NCBI RefSeq assembly: GCF_030684215.1
Contig: NZ_JAUXOV010000078.1
Coordinates: 22,860 to 86,859, forward strand
Direction: 5' to 3'
From: Pseudotabrizicola sp.
GTDB lineage: Bacteria; Pseudomonadota; Alphaproteobacteria; Rhodobacterales; Rhodobacteraceae
Length of the DNA: 64,000 nucleotides
Shown here piece by piece: positions 18,557 to 27,629 of this stretch. The position numbers and the translations under genes were made by a program. The notes beneath the pieces were generated by a model. It saw nothing but the letters and a program-made list of their open reading frames with translations, ran no database searches and was not told the origin of the DNA. Within the stretch, counting starts at the first letter, position 1. Each line of letters opens with the position of its first letter.

Positions 18557-19681
18557 ATGGCTGGATTGCTTGGTGACGTGGACCCGGATGGGTTGGAGGA
18601 GTTTTCGGTGGTGTTCACCGATCGCAGTCTGAACCACATGTCAGCGCGGTTTCAGGCGGTGATGCGCGATGTGTCGGGCATGCTGCGCGCGGTTTACAAG
18701 GGCAGTGCAGTGGCGCTGGTGCCGGGGGGGGGCACCTATGCCATGGAGGCAGTGGCGCGCCAGTTCGGGCAGGGTAAGGTTCTGGTCGTGCGCAATGGCT
18801 GGTTCTCTTATCGCTGGAGCCAGATTTTTGACGCGGGCGGTTTCGCGCAGGATGTCAGCGTGGTGATGGCGAGACAAACCGGGAACGACCCCCGCGCGCC
18901 CTATGCGCCGCCCCCGGTCGAGGAGGTGTGTGCCAAAATCCGTGAGACGGCGCCGCAAGCAGTGTTTGCGCCCCATGTCGAGACCAGCGCCGGGATTATC
19001 CTGCCTGATGACTACATCGCGAAAGTGGCCGAAGCCGCGCATGAGGTGGGCGCGCTGATGGTGCTCGATTGCATCGCGAGCGGCTGCATCTGGGTGGATA
19101 TGGTCGCTTTGGGGGTGGATTTGGTGATCTCGGCCCCGCAAAAGGGCTGGTCAGCCTCACCCTCGGCTGGGGTGGTGGTGATGTCGCCCTTGGCCGAGGC
19201 GCGGCTGGCGGAGACCACCTCGAACAGCTTTGCCGTTGATCTGAAGAAATGGCGGGCGATGATGGCGGCGTATGAGGCGGGCGGGCATGCCTATCATGCC
19301 ACCATGCCCACCGATGCCATTCAGGGCTTTCGCGATGCGATGCTGGAGACGCAGGCGATGGGATTTGAGGCGGCCAAGGCGGCGCAATGGGAGTTGGGTC
19401 GCGCGGTGCGGGCGCTTTTGGTGGCCAAGGGCGCGCGGTCAGTCGCGGCCGAAGGGTTTCAGGCGCCGGGCGTGGTGGTGAGCTATACCGATGACCCCTC
19501 GGTACAGAACGGTGCCAAGTTCCGCGAGCAGGGCTTGCAGATTGCCGCCGGGGTGCCGTTGCAAGTGGGTGAGGGTGAGGCGTTCAAGACCTTCCGCATC
19601 GGGCTGTTTGGCCTCGACAAGCTCAAGGACGTGCCGGGCACCGTGACGCGGCTGGAGCGCGCGGTGGAAGCGGTGCTGTAG
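18557..19681 (+). CDS. Class V aminotransferase, serine/alanine-glyoxylate type
   Basis: A 374-residue PLP enzyme. The nucleotide-like loop PGGGTYAMEAVARQF near residue 60 and the lysine segment VISAPQKGWSASPSAG near residue 195, with Lys as the probable Schiff-base residue, fit the serine-pyruvate / alanine-glyoxylate aminotransferase group; the aspartate of VLDCIAS near 170 would bind the pyridine nitrogen. The ATG at 18557 has AGGAGAG 6 bases upstream. Substrate is not determined; photorespiration-like glyoxylate, serine or alanine are all plausible. It stands alone between a repeat and a convergent UbiH-type gene. Confidence 0.85.
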   Translation: MAGLLGDVDPDGLEEFSVVFTDRSLNHMSARFQAVMRDVSGMLRAVYKGSAVALVPGGGTYAMEAVARQFGQGKVLVVRNGWFSYRWSQIFDAGGFAQDVSVVMARQTGNDPRAPYAPPPVEEVCAKIRETAPQAVFAPHVETSAGIILPDDYIAKVAEAAHEVGALMVLDCIASGCIWVDMVALGVDLVISAPQKGWSASPSAGVVVMSPLAEARLAETTSNSFAVDLKKWRAMMAAYEAGGHAYHATMPTDAIQGFRDAMLETQAMGFEAAKAAQWELGRAVRALLVAKGARSVAAEGFQAPGVVVSYTDDPSVQNGAKFREQGLQIAAGVPLQVGEGEAFKTFRIGLFGLDKLKDVPGTVTRLERAVEAVL

Positions 19682-19730
19682 CGCAATGCCAAGGGCGTGT
19701 TGGCTGTGTAAAGATGCCACGCAACACGCC

Positions 19731-20933
19731 CTAGCGGACGCCAAGCCCTGCTTTCATCAGCGTTTTGCGCACGGGGGCTGTGGAATACAGCGCGTTCAGC
19801 GCGCCTGCCCGCAGGTCGCGCAAGGGCTGCGCCCCCATCATCGACGCGCGGTTCAGCGCGTCTATTCCGGTGACGCGGGCCTGCACATCAAGGTGGCGCT
19901 TGCGGTGATAGGCATCAAGCATCTTGGCCGACCCGATGTCATCTGGTGCGGCCTGCGCCAGATCCAGAAGCGCTGTCAGATCGGCGAGACTCATATTTAA
20001 CCCCTGCGCGCCGATGGGAGGCACCACATGGGCGGCCTCGGCGATCAGGGCGCAACGCTCGCCCGCCATACGCTCGGCGATCTGCGAAATGATCGGCCAG
20101 ATCGTCAGGCGGCTGGCAAGGGTCAGCGGGCCAAGGATCTGGCACGAGCGGGTGTTCATCTCGGCCTCGAACGCGGCCACCGGCAGGGCTTGCAGGCGCG
20201 CCACTTCTGGCCCGGACTCCATCCAGACCACGGCAGAGCGGGGCATCCCATCACGGTCTGGCAGCGGCACCAGCGTGAACGGGCCGCCCGTGCGGTGAAT
20301 TTCGGTCGAGACGTTTTCATGTGGCACCGGATGCGTCACGGCAAAGGCAAGCGCCTTTTGCCCATAGCGCAGGGTTTTGACCGGAATGCCAAGCGCTTGC
20401 CGGGTCAGCGAATTGCGGCCATCGGCTGCGATCACCATGCGGGCACGGATCTGCGCGCCGTCAGATAGGGTGACCAGCGCCTCGCCGGTACGGGTCATCA
20501 GGCGGGTTGTGGAAATGCCGGGGCGGAAATCGACATTCGGCAATTCGGCCAGACGCGCCACCATTTCGCGGCGCAACAGCCAGTTCGGCAGGTTCCAGCC
20601 AAAAGGCCGGTCGCTGATATCAGCGGCGTTGAAATCCTTGGTCAGACGCGGTTCGGCCACCTCGCCCCCTGCGTCGATGATCCGCATCACCTGCAAGGCA
20701 GCGGCATAGGGTTCCAGCCGCGCCCAAAGCCCCGCAGCCTGCAAAACCGGGATCGACGGATGCAGGAATGCGGTTGTGCGCAGATCGGCCCCAGCTTCGG
20801 TGTCAGAGGAGACCGGCGGGGTGGGATCAACGCAGATCACCCTGAACCCGGCAGTGCCAAAGGCAGCCGCCGCCGTCAGCCCGGCAACTCCGCCGCCAGA
20901 GATCACAATATCGGTCTGAATCTTTTGAGTCAT
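19731..20933 (-). CDS. UbiH/UbiF/COQ6-family FAD monooxygenase
   Basis: 400 residues. The dinucleotide-binding loop is VISGGGVAGLTAAAAFG (residues 10-26), the middle motif is MVIAADGRNSLTRQALG near 155, and the FAD-binding motif IAEAAHVVPPIGAQGLNMSLAD near 285 is the counterpart of GDAAHxxxPxxGQG, with Glu replacing the usual Asp. These enzymes hydroxylate the ring in ubiquinone synthesis; which ring position is not clear from sequence. The start has AGGAG 8 bases upstream. A small membrane protein gene follows after about 270 bases on the same strand orientation. Confidence 0.85.
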   Translation of the reverse strand: MTQKIQTDIVISGGGVAGLTAAAAFGTAGFRVICVDPTPPVSSDTEAGADLRTTAFLHPSIPVLQAAGLWARLEPYAAALQVMRIIDAGGEVAEPRLTKDFNAADISDRPFGWNLPNWLLRREMVARLAELPNVDFRPGISTTRLMTRTGEALVTLSDGAQIRARMVIAADGRNSLTRQALGIPVKTLRYGQKALAFAVTHPVPHENVSTEIHRTGGPFTLVPLPDRDGMPRSAVVWMESGPEVARLQALPVAAFEAEMNTRSCQILGPLTLASRLTIWPIISQIAERMAGERCALIAEAAHVVPPIGAQGLNMSLADLTALLDLAQAAPDDIGSAKMLDAYHRKRHLDVQARVTGIDALNRASMMGAQPLRDLRAGALNALYSTAPVRKTLMKAGLGVR

Positions 20934-21000
20934 TGCACGCTCCTGTCAGCCGGGAAGATAGGCCAAGCGCAGGCGAAGTCGAAGCGACAAAGCGCCCCGG

Positions 21001-21270
21001 TCAGCGTTTTGGCTTGGATCTGCCGGGCCAGCTGATGACCACGAAAAACAAGAACATCAGAGGCACAAGCGCAATGGCTGTCAGCGTGAAAACCACAGGG
21101 CCCCAAAGGCGAAACGCCAGAACCTCCAGCGTGACCACGATCACCAGCAGATAGAACAGGTTATTCACATCCTGCCCGACCTCGCGCGCGATGCGGCCAA
21201 CGACCGGTGTGCGATACAAAAGGCGCTGGCCAAGTGGCAGGGTCGTCGCGTGGGGGGTGGTCTGGGTCAT
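21001..21270 (-). CDS. Small membrane protein of unknown function
   Basis: About 89 residues with two closely spaced membrane segments (LFYLLVIVVTLEVLAF and FTLTAIALVPLMFLFFVVISW) and a basic end GRSKPKR. The N-terminal 38 residues, with LGQRLLYRTPVVGRIAREVGQD, are amphipathic and cytoplasmic. The ATG at 21270 has GGAG 9 bases upstream; ATG 21276 and codons to 21321 are possible. It lies upstream of the ubiH-like gene on the same strand, 67 bases away, so the two may be one transcript. No family is recognised. Confidence 0.65.
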   Translation of the reverse strand: MTQTTPHATTLPLGQRLLYRTPVVGRIAREVGQDVNNLFYLLVIVVTLEVLAFRLWGPVVFTLTAIALVPLMFLFFVVISWPGRSKPKR

Positions 21271-21362
21271 CGGCATCTGCTCCGCTCTGTGAGAACCAGA
21301 CATAAGGATAGCACGCCGCACCTGCCACGCGCGAAATGACGCATCTTCGATAGAGGTTTGTC

Positions 21363-22013
21363 TCAGATTTGCGTCAGCCGCGCCAGAAAGCCGGACAGGT
21401 CTTCGGCATGATGATGAATATGCGGGGCTGGTTCCGCCTCAGGCGCAATGTGGATGGTGCGCAGGCCCATGGCATGCGGCACGGCCAGATTGCGCGGGTC
21501 ATCCTCAAACATGGCAGCACTTGTGGGGGTCAGCCCGTCAAGACGAAAGACCGTCTCAAACGCGGCGGCCTCTGGCTTGGGCAGATAGCCCGCATGTTCC
21601 ACGCCATAGACCGCATCAAACAGCCCCGACAGCCCGCGTGCCGCCAGTACCTTTTGCGCATAGGGGGCATCGCCATTGGTATAGATGATCCGACGACCGG
21701 GCAGGGCGGCGATGCGGTCGGCCAGTTGTGGATCAGCCTCCAGCACCGAAAAGTCGATGTCATGCACATCGGCCAGATACCCCACTGGATCAATGGCGTG
21801 TTCCCGCATCAGCCCGGCAAGCGTGGTGCCGTAAAGCTGCCAGTAGTGCCCGCGCAGGTGGTTGGCGCGGGCGTGGTCCACCCCCAGCTCGCGCATGACC
21901 CAGGCCGTCATCCGCTGCTCGATCTGGTCAAACAGCCGCATCCGGGGCGGATAAAGCGTGTTGTCCAGATCAAAGACCCAAGTGTCGATGTGCGAAAAGC
22001 TGTGGTGTATCAT
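21363..22013 (-). CDS. HAD-family hydrolase, pyrimidine 5'-nucleotidase type
   Basis: A phosphatase of about 216 residues. HAD motif I is WVFDLDNTLYPPRMRLF (about 12-28; the first Asp is the nucleophile), motif II is IIYTNGDAPYAQKVL near 108, the lysine is in YLPKPEAAAF near 145, and motif IV is AAMFEDDPRNL near 168. The DLDNTLYP form is typical of the SDT1/pyrimidine 5'-nucleotidase subgroup, which removes phosphate from UMP or CMP. An upstream in-frame GTG at 22022 is possible; ATG 22013 is preferred. It faces away from the GntR gene downstream. Confidence 0.85.
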   Translation of the reverse strand: MIHHSFSHIDTWVFDLDNTLYPPRMRLFDQIEQRMTAWVMRELGVDHARANHLRGHYWQLYGTTLAGLMREHAIDPVGYLADVHDIDFSVLEADPQLADRIAALPGRRIIYTNGDAPYAQKVLAARGLSGLFDAVYGVEHAGYLPKPEAAAFETVFRLDGLTPTSAAMFEDDPRNLAVPHAMGLRTIHIAPEAEPAPHIHHHAEDLSGFLARLTQI

Positions 22014-22075
22014 GTCACCCACTTAACCCGATGCCACCCCCCCGGACAAGACCGCGCGCCCATGGCGATTGCTGC

Positions 22076-22105
22076 TTTCAAAATACTCCCGCCGGAGGCG
22101 TCCGG
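22076..22105 (+). repeat. Short relative of the dispersed repeat, copy D
   Basis: TTTCAAAATACTCCC is followed by a CCGGA/TCCGG hairpin (22092-22096 and 22101-22105). It resembles the box of copies A-C (TTCAAAAATATCCC) but lacks the long G/C stem, so membership is tentative. Confidence 0.4.
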
Positions 22106-22200
22106 TCTGTCCGCCGGGTACGTGGCTATGGTTCTTGCCAAAGACCAAGGCAGGGCTGTAGCCTGCCCGTCTGTCAAAGACCAATTACAAGGACGTGCCG

Positions 22201-22839
22201 GTGCAGAAGGATGCCTATACGCTGATCCTCGAGGCGATTGAGACGGGACTTTACAAGCCGGGGGATAGGCTCGTCGAATCGGAACTGGCCGAGCGGCTGG
22301 GGGTAAGCCGGACTCCGGTGCGCGAGGCGCTGCAACGGCTTGAGACGCAGGCGATGCTGACGCGCGACGGGCGCAGCCTGATCGTGGCCAGTCTGGATCA
22401 CAACCAGCTCGCCGAACTTTATGCCGTGCGCAGTGAGTTGGAGGGGCTGGCCGCGCGGCTGGCGGCGCGCCATGCCACGGATGAGGAAATCCGGGTGCTG
22501 CGCGGCATGGTCGAGGATGACCACCGCTTGCTGTCCGGAGATCCGCGCGCGCTCAGCCGGGCAAACAAGCGCTTTCACCGCCAGATCCATCTGGCCAGCC
22601 ACAACCGCTTTCTGGTCCAGCAACTTGACCTTGTGCATCGGTCGATGGCGCTGATGGCCAATACGTCGCTTGCGGCCGAGGGGCGCAGTGAGGTGGCGCT
22701 GGCCGAGCATGACAAGATCGTGGCGGCCATTGAGGCGCATGACGGCGAAGCCGCCTATCAGGCGCTTCGGGTCCATATCAGTCGGGCGTTCGAGACGCGG
22801 CTGCGCGTGGATGCCGGCGAATTGCGCATGAAAATCTGA
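22201..22839 (+). CDS. GntR-family (FadR/VanR type) transcriptional regulator
   Basis: About 212 residues. The N-terminal winged helix reads GLYKPGDRLVESELAERLGVSRTPVREALQRLE (residues about 16-48 contain the recognition helix), followed by the all-helical FCD ligand domain with LYAVRSELEGLAARLAA, NKRFHRQIH and LAEHDKIVAAIEAHD; the His/Asp pattern would bind a metal in this subgroup. AAGGA at 22189-22193 is 7 bases before GTG 22201 and only one base before GTG 22195, so 22201 is the better start. Its effector and target are not evident; the neighbours on both sides read the other way. Confidence 0.9.
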   Translation: MQKDAYTLILEAIETGLYKPGDRLVESELAERLGVSRTPVREALQRLETQAMLTRDGRSLIVASLDHNQLAELYAVRSELEGLAARLAARHATDEEIRVLRGMVEDDHRLLSGDPRALSRANKRFHRQIHLASHNRFLVQQLDLVHRSMALMANTSLAAEGRSEVALAEHDKIVAAIEAHDGEAAYQALRVHISRAFETRLRVDAGELRMKI

Positions 22840-22847
22840 ACCTCGCA

Positions 22848-24764
22848 TCAGCTGTCCAGTGGGTCAAAATGGCCATGCGCGGTCTTGTCCCAGTAAAACG
22901 GATTGCGCACCAGTTCCCACGCCGCCTTGTACGACGCAAGCGCGCCCAGCGGAAAATACAAGTGCATGATCAGCACCCACCAACGGCTGAACCGGTGCCC
23001 CGACAGGTGCAGCGCGGTCAGGTGCAGTGTCAGGTTCACCACCTCGGTCAAGAGCAAAACCCCGATCAGCGCCAAGGTGACGGCGGGCGGCAGGGCGTCG
23101 GCAATGGGATGCGGCAGGCCCAGCCATGGCAGCCAGAACGACCACAGGACCGGCACCAGCAGGAATTGCGACAGGGTGGCCAGAAGCAGCACCTGAAAGC
23201 CCGCAAATTGCCATGGCCCCAGCTGACGCCACAAAAGCGCGGGGTCTCGCATATGGGTGGCCCATGTCATCATATAGCCCTTGAGCCAGCGTGAACGTTG
23301 CTTGATCCAGGGCAGCGTGCGGCAGTTGGCCTCTTCCCCGGTGACGGTCTGGATCAGCTCGGTCCGGTAGCCGTGACGATACAGCCGCATGCCCAGATCG
23401 GCGTCTTCGGTCACGTTATACGCGTCCCAGCCGCCCAGTTCTTCCAGCGCGGCACGGCGAAAGAACAGCGTGGTGCCGCCCAAGGGAATCGGCAGGCCCA
23501 GCCGTTGCAGCCCGGGCAGGATGATGCGGAACCATGTTGCATATTCCAGCGTAAAGCAGCGTGACAGCCAGTTGGTGGTGGGGTTGTAGAAATCCAGCAC
23601 GCCTTGCAGGCAGGCCACCTCTGGCCCGCGCTGGTAAAAGCGCTGCACAACGCGGGTGATCTGGTCCGGGTCTGGCGCGTCTTCGGCGTCATAGACCCCG
23701 ATGATCGACCCGCGGCAATGATCCATTGCAAAGTTCAGCGCCCGCGGCTTCGTTTTGATCTTGCCTTCCGGGACCACGACAATCCGCATCCATGGTGGCA
23801 GGTTTGCCCTTGCAAGAGCGGCGCGGGTCGTCCGATCGTCGGCTTCGACCACCAGCACAATATCAAGCAATTCCCGCGGGTATTCCAGACGGCCCAACCG
23901 GCGCAGCAGGCGCGGCGCGATATCGCTTTCGCGGTAGAGCGCCACGATGACCGACACGATGGGCAACCGGGCTATGATCGGCGGTGGTGGTTCGGGTACC
24001 GGACGCCGCCCTGCGGCCAGCCCCGCTGCGACCTTCAGCAGCGTGGACAGAAGCAGGGTCAGGAATGTCCACCCCGTCAGCAGCCAAAGCAACCCCAATG
24101 GCCAGAAAAGCGACACCAGCACAACCAACGCCGCCGCCAAGGCGAGGGGCCGCAACAGGGTTGCACCGCCCAAGGTGCGGCAGCTTTCCGCATCAGGCAC
24201 CCGGTTTTCCGCCGCTTGCGCAAGGTGCCCGCCGCGCAGTGCCAGAACCGTATCCTGCACCGCCTGCAAGGGCGTGATGGCCATCGCCACCGGACCAAAC
24301 AGCCGGATCAGATGATCACGGTGTTTGGAAAAATCTTCCGGCTCTGCCGTCGCAATCACTGTGGCGCCACCAACATTACGCCATGGAAACATAGACTTGC
24401 GCAGGCAGGTGCTGGCACCCAACTGGTCGAGCAGCCGGATGTCCGGCGGCAGTCGCGCAGGGTCAATCACAGAGGTTTCCCAATGCGCGGCAAGGGCTGC
24501 ATAGATCTGTTTGGTGGGCAGGGCGGCACGAGAGAGCAAAATGTCGGTCACCCGCTCCCGACGCCGCGCCTGATGGGCCAGTGCCTGCACCATGGCGTCA
24601 CCGCCGACCAACCCATCGCGCAGCAGGGCGACACCCAACGTATCGGCCTTGCCCGGCATATCCGGCACATCCGGCGCAACATTCTGTGTGCGGACCTTTG
24701 CGGTCTGGGGATGCGGATGTGCAGCGAACATGAATCCTCGGATGCTTTTGGCCGAGGGTTGCAT
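22848..24764 (-). CDS. Membrane glycosyltransferase (GT2) with N-terminal MshEN/GspE_N-like domain
   Basis: 638 residues. Residues 40-190 resemble the N-terminal domain of type II secretion ATPases (LGVALLRDGLVGGDAMVQALAHQ, then ATAEPEDF), a domain that binds cyclic di-GMP in some proteins. Two membrane helices (about 205-250) precede a GT2 catalytic domain with VYDAEDAPDPDQ near 358, TEDADLGMRLYRHG near 453 and the acceptor-binding QRSRWLKGYMMTW near 488, typical of processive synthases. Four or more membrane segments follow. It probably polymerises or transfers a sugar across the inner membrane. It is alone, with no co-polymerase or export genes beside it. Confidence 0.88.
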   Translation of the reverse strand: MQPSAKSIRGFMFAAHPHPQTAKVRTQNVAPDVPDMPGKADTLGVALLRDGLVGGDAMVQALAHQARRRERVTDILLSRAALPTKQIYAALAAHWETSVIDPARLPPDIRLLDQLGASTCLRKSMFPWRNVGGATVIATAEPEDFSKHRDHLIRLFGPVAMAITPLQAVQDTVLALRGGHLAQAAENRVPDAESCRTLGGATLLRPLALAAALVVLVSLFWPLGLLWLLTGWTFLTLLLSTLLKVAAGLAAGRRPVPEPPPPIIARLPIVSVIVALYRESDIAPRLLRRLGRLEYPRELLDIVLVVEADDRTTRAALARANLPPWMRIVVVPEGKIKTKPRALNFAMDHCRGSIIGVYDAEDAPDPDQITRVVQRFYQRGPEVACLQGVLDFYNPTTNWLSRCFTLEYATWFRIILPGLQRLGLPIPLGGTTLFFRRAALEELGGWDAYNVTEDADLGMRLYRHGYRTELIQTVTGEEANCRTLPWIKQRSRWLKGYMMTWATHMRDPALLWRQLGPWQFAGFQVLLLATLSQFLLVPVLWSFWLPWLGLPHPIADALPPAVTLALIGVLLLTEVVNLTLHLTALHLSGHRFSRWWVLIMHLYFPLGALASYKAAWELVRNPFYWDKTAHGHFDPLDS

Positions 24765-24812
24765 GACACTGGTTAATGCGACGTTAAAATCCTGTTAACG
24801 CAGCGCGACGCC

Positions 24813-25967
24813 TCAGGCGCTCCGGCGCGCCTGCATTTCGCTGGCGAAACGCTCGAACAGGTAATAGCTGTCTTGCGGGCCGGGGCTGGCCTCGGGGTGG
24901 TATTGCACGGAAAATACTGGCTTTCCATGTACCGCGATACCGCAGTTTGACCCGTCAAACAGCGAGACGTGGGTTTCATCCACACCATCTGGCAGGGTCT
25001 GGCTGTCTACGGTAAAGCCGTGGTTCATCGAGGTGATTTCCACCTTGCCCGTCGTCAGATCCTTGACCGGATGGTTGGCACCGTGATGGCCGTGGTTCAT
25101 CTTGACAGTCTTTGCCCCAAGCGCAAGCGCCAGCATCTGATGGCCAAGGCAGATGCCAAACACCGGAAGGTCGCGCGCCAGCACGCCCTGGATCATCGGC
25201 ACCGCGTAGGCCCCTGTGGCCGCCGGGTCGCCGGGACCATTGGACAGGAACACGCCTTCGGGGTTCAGCGCCAGCACGTCTTCGGTGGTGGCCGAGGCGG
25301 GAAGGACGGTTACATCACACCCGGCCGAAGCAAGGCAGCGCAGGATGTTTCGTTTCGCGCCGTAGTCGATGGCAACCACGCGCAGGCCATCGCCGGTCCG
25401 TTTTGTATAGCCCTCGGGCCAAGCCCAGCGTTTTTCATCCCAGCGGTAGGATTGTGCGCAGGACACGTCTTTGGCCAGATCAAGCCCGACAAGGCCCTTC
25501 CACGCGCGGGCGCGGGCGACCAGTGCCTCAATGTCGAAATTACCGTTCGGGTCATGGGCCAGGGCCACATGCGGCGCACCTTGCTGGCGGATCGCGCGGG
25601 TCAGGCGGCGGGTGTCGATGCCGCCGATGCCGATACGGCCCTTTTTGAGCAGCCAACCGGTCAGCTCGCCCGTCGCGCGCCAGTTTGACGGCTCGGTCAC
25701 GTCCCACTTCACCACCATTCCGGCAGCGACGGGTTCGGCGGTTTCGTCGTCTTCATCGGTAACGCCGGTGTTGCCAATATGGGGGAAGGTGAAGGTGACA
25801 ACCTGACCCGCATAGCTGGGGTCGGTCATGATTTCCTGATAGCCGGTCATCGCGGTGTTGAACACCAGTTCCGCCACGGTCTCGCCGACCGCGCCGAAAC
25901 CATTGCCGTAAAACACCGTCCCATCCGCCAGAGCAAGGCAGGCGGTAGCTTTCTGCTGAGCAGGCAT
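24813..25967 (-). CDS. carA: Carbamoyl-phosphate synthase small (glutaminase) subunit
   Basis: 384 residues. It hydrolyses glutamine and feeds ammonia to the large subunit CarB for carbamoyl phosphate, used in arginine and pyrimidine synthesis. The N-terminal half has the CarA fold (DGTVFYGNGFGAVGETVAELVFNTAMTGYQEI); the class I amidotransferase half has the nucleophile in VFGICLGHQMLALA near 270 and the His-Glu pair in VQYHPEASPGP near 353. The ATG at 25967 has AGGAG 8 bases upstream. It diverges from yqeY across 180 bases; carB is not in the window. Confidence 0.97.
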   Translation of the reverse strand: MPAQQKATACLALADGTVFYGNGFGAVGETVAELVFNTAMTGYQEIMTDPSYAGQVVTFTFPHIGNTGVTDEDDETAEPVAAGMVVKWDVTEPSNWRATGELTGWLLKKGRIGIGGIDTRRLTRAIRQQGAPHVALAHDPNGNFDIEALVARARAWKGLVGLDLAKDVSCAQSYRWDEKRWAWPEGYTKRTGDGLRVVAIDYGAKRNILRCLASAGCDVTVLPASATTEDVLALNPEGVFLSNGPGDPAATGAYAVPMIQGVLARDLPVFGICLGHQMLALALGAKTVKMNHGHHGANHPVKDLTTGKVEITSMNHGFTVDSQTLPDGVDETHVSLFDGSNCGIAVHGKPVFSVQYHPEASPGPQDSYYLFERFASEMQARRSA

Positions 25968-26147
25968 GGCGGCGACTCCTATCGGTAAATTGCGCGGAAC
26001 CTACGGGGGATGGCGTGCCGGGTCAAGGCTTTGTCGGAAATGGAATATGTCTGTATTACAATGGTTTGGCAAAAGCATGGCCAGTTGTCCTTGGCCGCGA
26101 TCCCCTGTATTGTGCGCGCCACCGATCCTAGAGTGAAGGCAAACCAC

Positions 26148-26606
26148 ATGTCGCTGCGCGAACGTCTGCAGATTTCCCTGAAAGAAGCGATGAAGGCAAA
26201 AGAGGCAGACCGCCTGTCCACGCTGCGGCTGATCAATGCCGCCATCAAGGATCGCGAAATCGCGGTGCGCGGTGAAGGCGGCGAGGTTGAGGTGGGCGAG
26301 GGTGATATTCTGGCCATTCTTGGCAAGATGGTGAAACAACGTCAGGAATCGGCGCGCGCCTATGAAGAGGGCGGACGGCTTGAATTGGCGGAAAAGGAGC
26401 TCGCCGAGATCAAGGTGATCGAGGAATTCCTGCCGCGCCAACTGTCTGCCGCCGAAGTTGAGGCCGCCATCGTCGCCGCCGTGGCCGAAGTGGGGGCGTC
26501 CAGCATCCGTGACATGGGCAAGGTGATGGCGGTCCTGAAGGGCCAATACACCGGCCAGATGGATTTCGGCGCAGTCGGACCGATGGTCAAGTCGCGGCTG
26601 TCCTAA
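26148..26606 (+). CDS. GatB/YqeY domain protein
   Basis: 152 residues, matching the stand-alone YqeY family related to the tail of GatB, the tRNA-dependent amidotransferase subunit. It begins SLRERLQISLKEAMKAKEADRLSTLRLI, carries EKELAEIKVIEEFLPRQLS near 85-105 and ends in the family pattern MGKVMAVLKGQYTGQMDFG. The role is not established; a part in tRNA-related metabolism is usually assumed. The upstream open frame to 26010 is rejected because homology begins at ATG 26148. It converges with the DUF2244 gene, 7 bases away. Confidence 0.92.
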   Translation: MSLRERLQISLKEAMKAKEADRLSTLRLINAAIKDREIAVRGEGGEVEVGEGDILAILGKMVKQRQESARAYEEGGRLELAEKELAEIKVIEEFLPRQLSAAEVEAAIVAAVAEVGASSIRDMGKVMAVLKGQYTGQMDFGAVGPMVKSRLS

Positions 26607-26613
26607 GCGCGCC

Positions 26614-27111
26614 TCAGCCCTTGTGACGGGCAAAAGCGGCGCGCAACTCGGCTGACAGGCTGACGCGTTCCTCCTCCGATAGAAACGATCCGATCTCAAC
26701 CGGGCGCGGGCCACCGCGCAGGGTGACATATTGTGGCACCGGGCCGCCGGTTTCATGCAGTTCAACCCGCACCCAATGCGGGTTGGCCTGCCACTCGGCA
26801 CGGGCCTTGCGTGGGCCTGTCCGGGTCAGGGTGACTTGTGCTGGCGTCAGGGTCAGGTCTTCGACAATCTCGCCGTCACGGTAGCTGCGTTGCAGCGCCA
26901 TCCATATCCCCGCGATGGCCAGCACCAGAAACGGCAACAGCCCCCACAACACTGGCGAGCCAAGCACTGTCACAAGCGGTAAAGCGATCAGCGCCGAGGT
27001 GCCGCCGATGAACCACACAAACCCACGCTGCGGCAGAGACCGGTGTGGCCACAGACGCAAATGGCGGGTGTCGGTCTGGGTCGGGTCTGGGGGCAGCCAG
27101 TGGTAGGGCAT
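26614..27111 (-). CDS. DUF2244 membrane protein
   Basis: About 165 residues. An N-terminal MPYHWLPPDP, with a basic segment LRLWPHRSLPQRGFVWFIG, leads into two membrane helices (about 30-75). The cytoplasmic C-terminal domain has VRVELHETGGPVPQYVTLRGG and ends LSAELRAAFARHKG. This is the DUF2244 pattern, common in alphaproteobacteria and often near cytochrome oxidase genes, as ctaD is here. Codons upstream to GTG 27171 are open but do not match the family. No function is known. Confidence 0.85.
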   Translation of the reverse strand: MPYHWLPPDPTQTDTRHLRLWPHRSLPQRGFVWFIGGTSALIALPLVTVLGSPVLWGLLPFLVLAIAGIWMALQRSYRDGEIVEDLTLTPAQVTLTRTGPRKARAEWQANPHWVRVELHETGGPVPQYVTLRGGPRPVEIGSFLSEEERVSLSAELRAAFARHKG

Positions 27112-27186
27112 GGCGCGGGGTGGTCCTTGTTCGCTGAAAAAGACATTAGGCCGCGTTTGCGCACTGTCCACGACTATGCCCTGTGG

Positions 27187-27498
27187 TCAGGCGTCGCAGG
27201 TGATCTGAACCTCATGCTGGCGATAGATAAAATCATCGCGCACCACTTCGAACCCCACCGGGCGCGAGGAAAACAGGCTGAAATCACCAAAGCCGCACAG
27301 CTGGCGCGCCTCGGCGGCGATCTGGTCGCGAAACGCCAGCTCACGCGGGTCGGACAGGGTAAAGGCGCGGTCGATGGTAAAGCTGTGCAGGGTTGACGGG
27401 GTAGATTTTGCCGCAACGGTCGCGACAGACTGTGGTGTGGTTGTCGGCACGCAGGCGGCAAGCGCGAAGACACACAAGATGGGCAAGCGATAGGTCAT
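27187..27498 (-). CDS. Small predicted lipoprotein
   Basis: 103 residues. A lipoprotein signal YRLPILCVFALAAC at residues 3-16 has a clean lipobox (ALAAC), so the mature chain would start at Cys16 anchored in the envelope. Two more cysteines (LCGFGDF and the terminal QITCDA) could form a disulfide. The middle has RAFTLSDPRELAFRDQIAAEARQLC. The ATG at 27498 fits the signal; the longer frame from 27585 does not. It lies between the ctaD terminator and the DUF2244 gene on the minus strand. No family is recognised. Confidence 0.7.
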   Translation of the reverse strand: MTYRLPILCVFALAACVPTTTPQSVATVAAKSTPSTLHSFTIDRAFTLSDPRELAFRDQIAAEARQLCGFGDFSLFSSRPVGFEVVRDDFIYRQHEVQITCDA

Positions 27499-27585
27499 AG
27501 GCTGGCACGTCCTTTTGGGGCGAAGCATTGCGCCAGTATCCCGCAGATTGGCGTGGGCGTCAAAGTCTGGGCGCGCCGTAAGCAA

Positions 27586-27613
27586 AAAGGCCCCGGATCT
27601 CTCCGGGGCCTTT
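27586..27613 (-). terminator. Intrinsic terminator of ctaD
   Basis: A perfect 12-bp stem AAAGGCCCCGGA/TCCGGGGCCTTT with a 4-base loop, 16 bases beyond the ctaD stop. On the minus strand it runs into TTTTT. Confidence 0.92.
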
Positions 27614-27629
27614 CAGGGGTGTTAATGAT

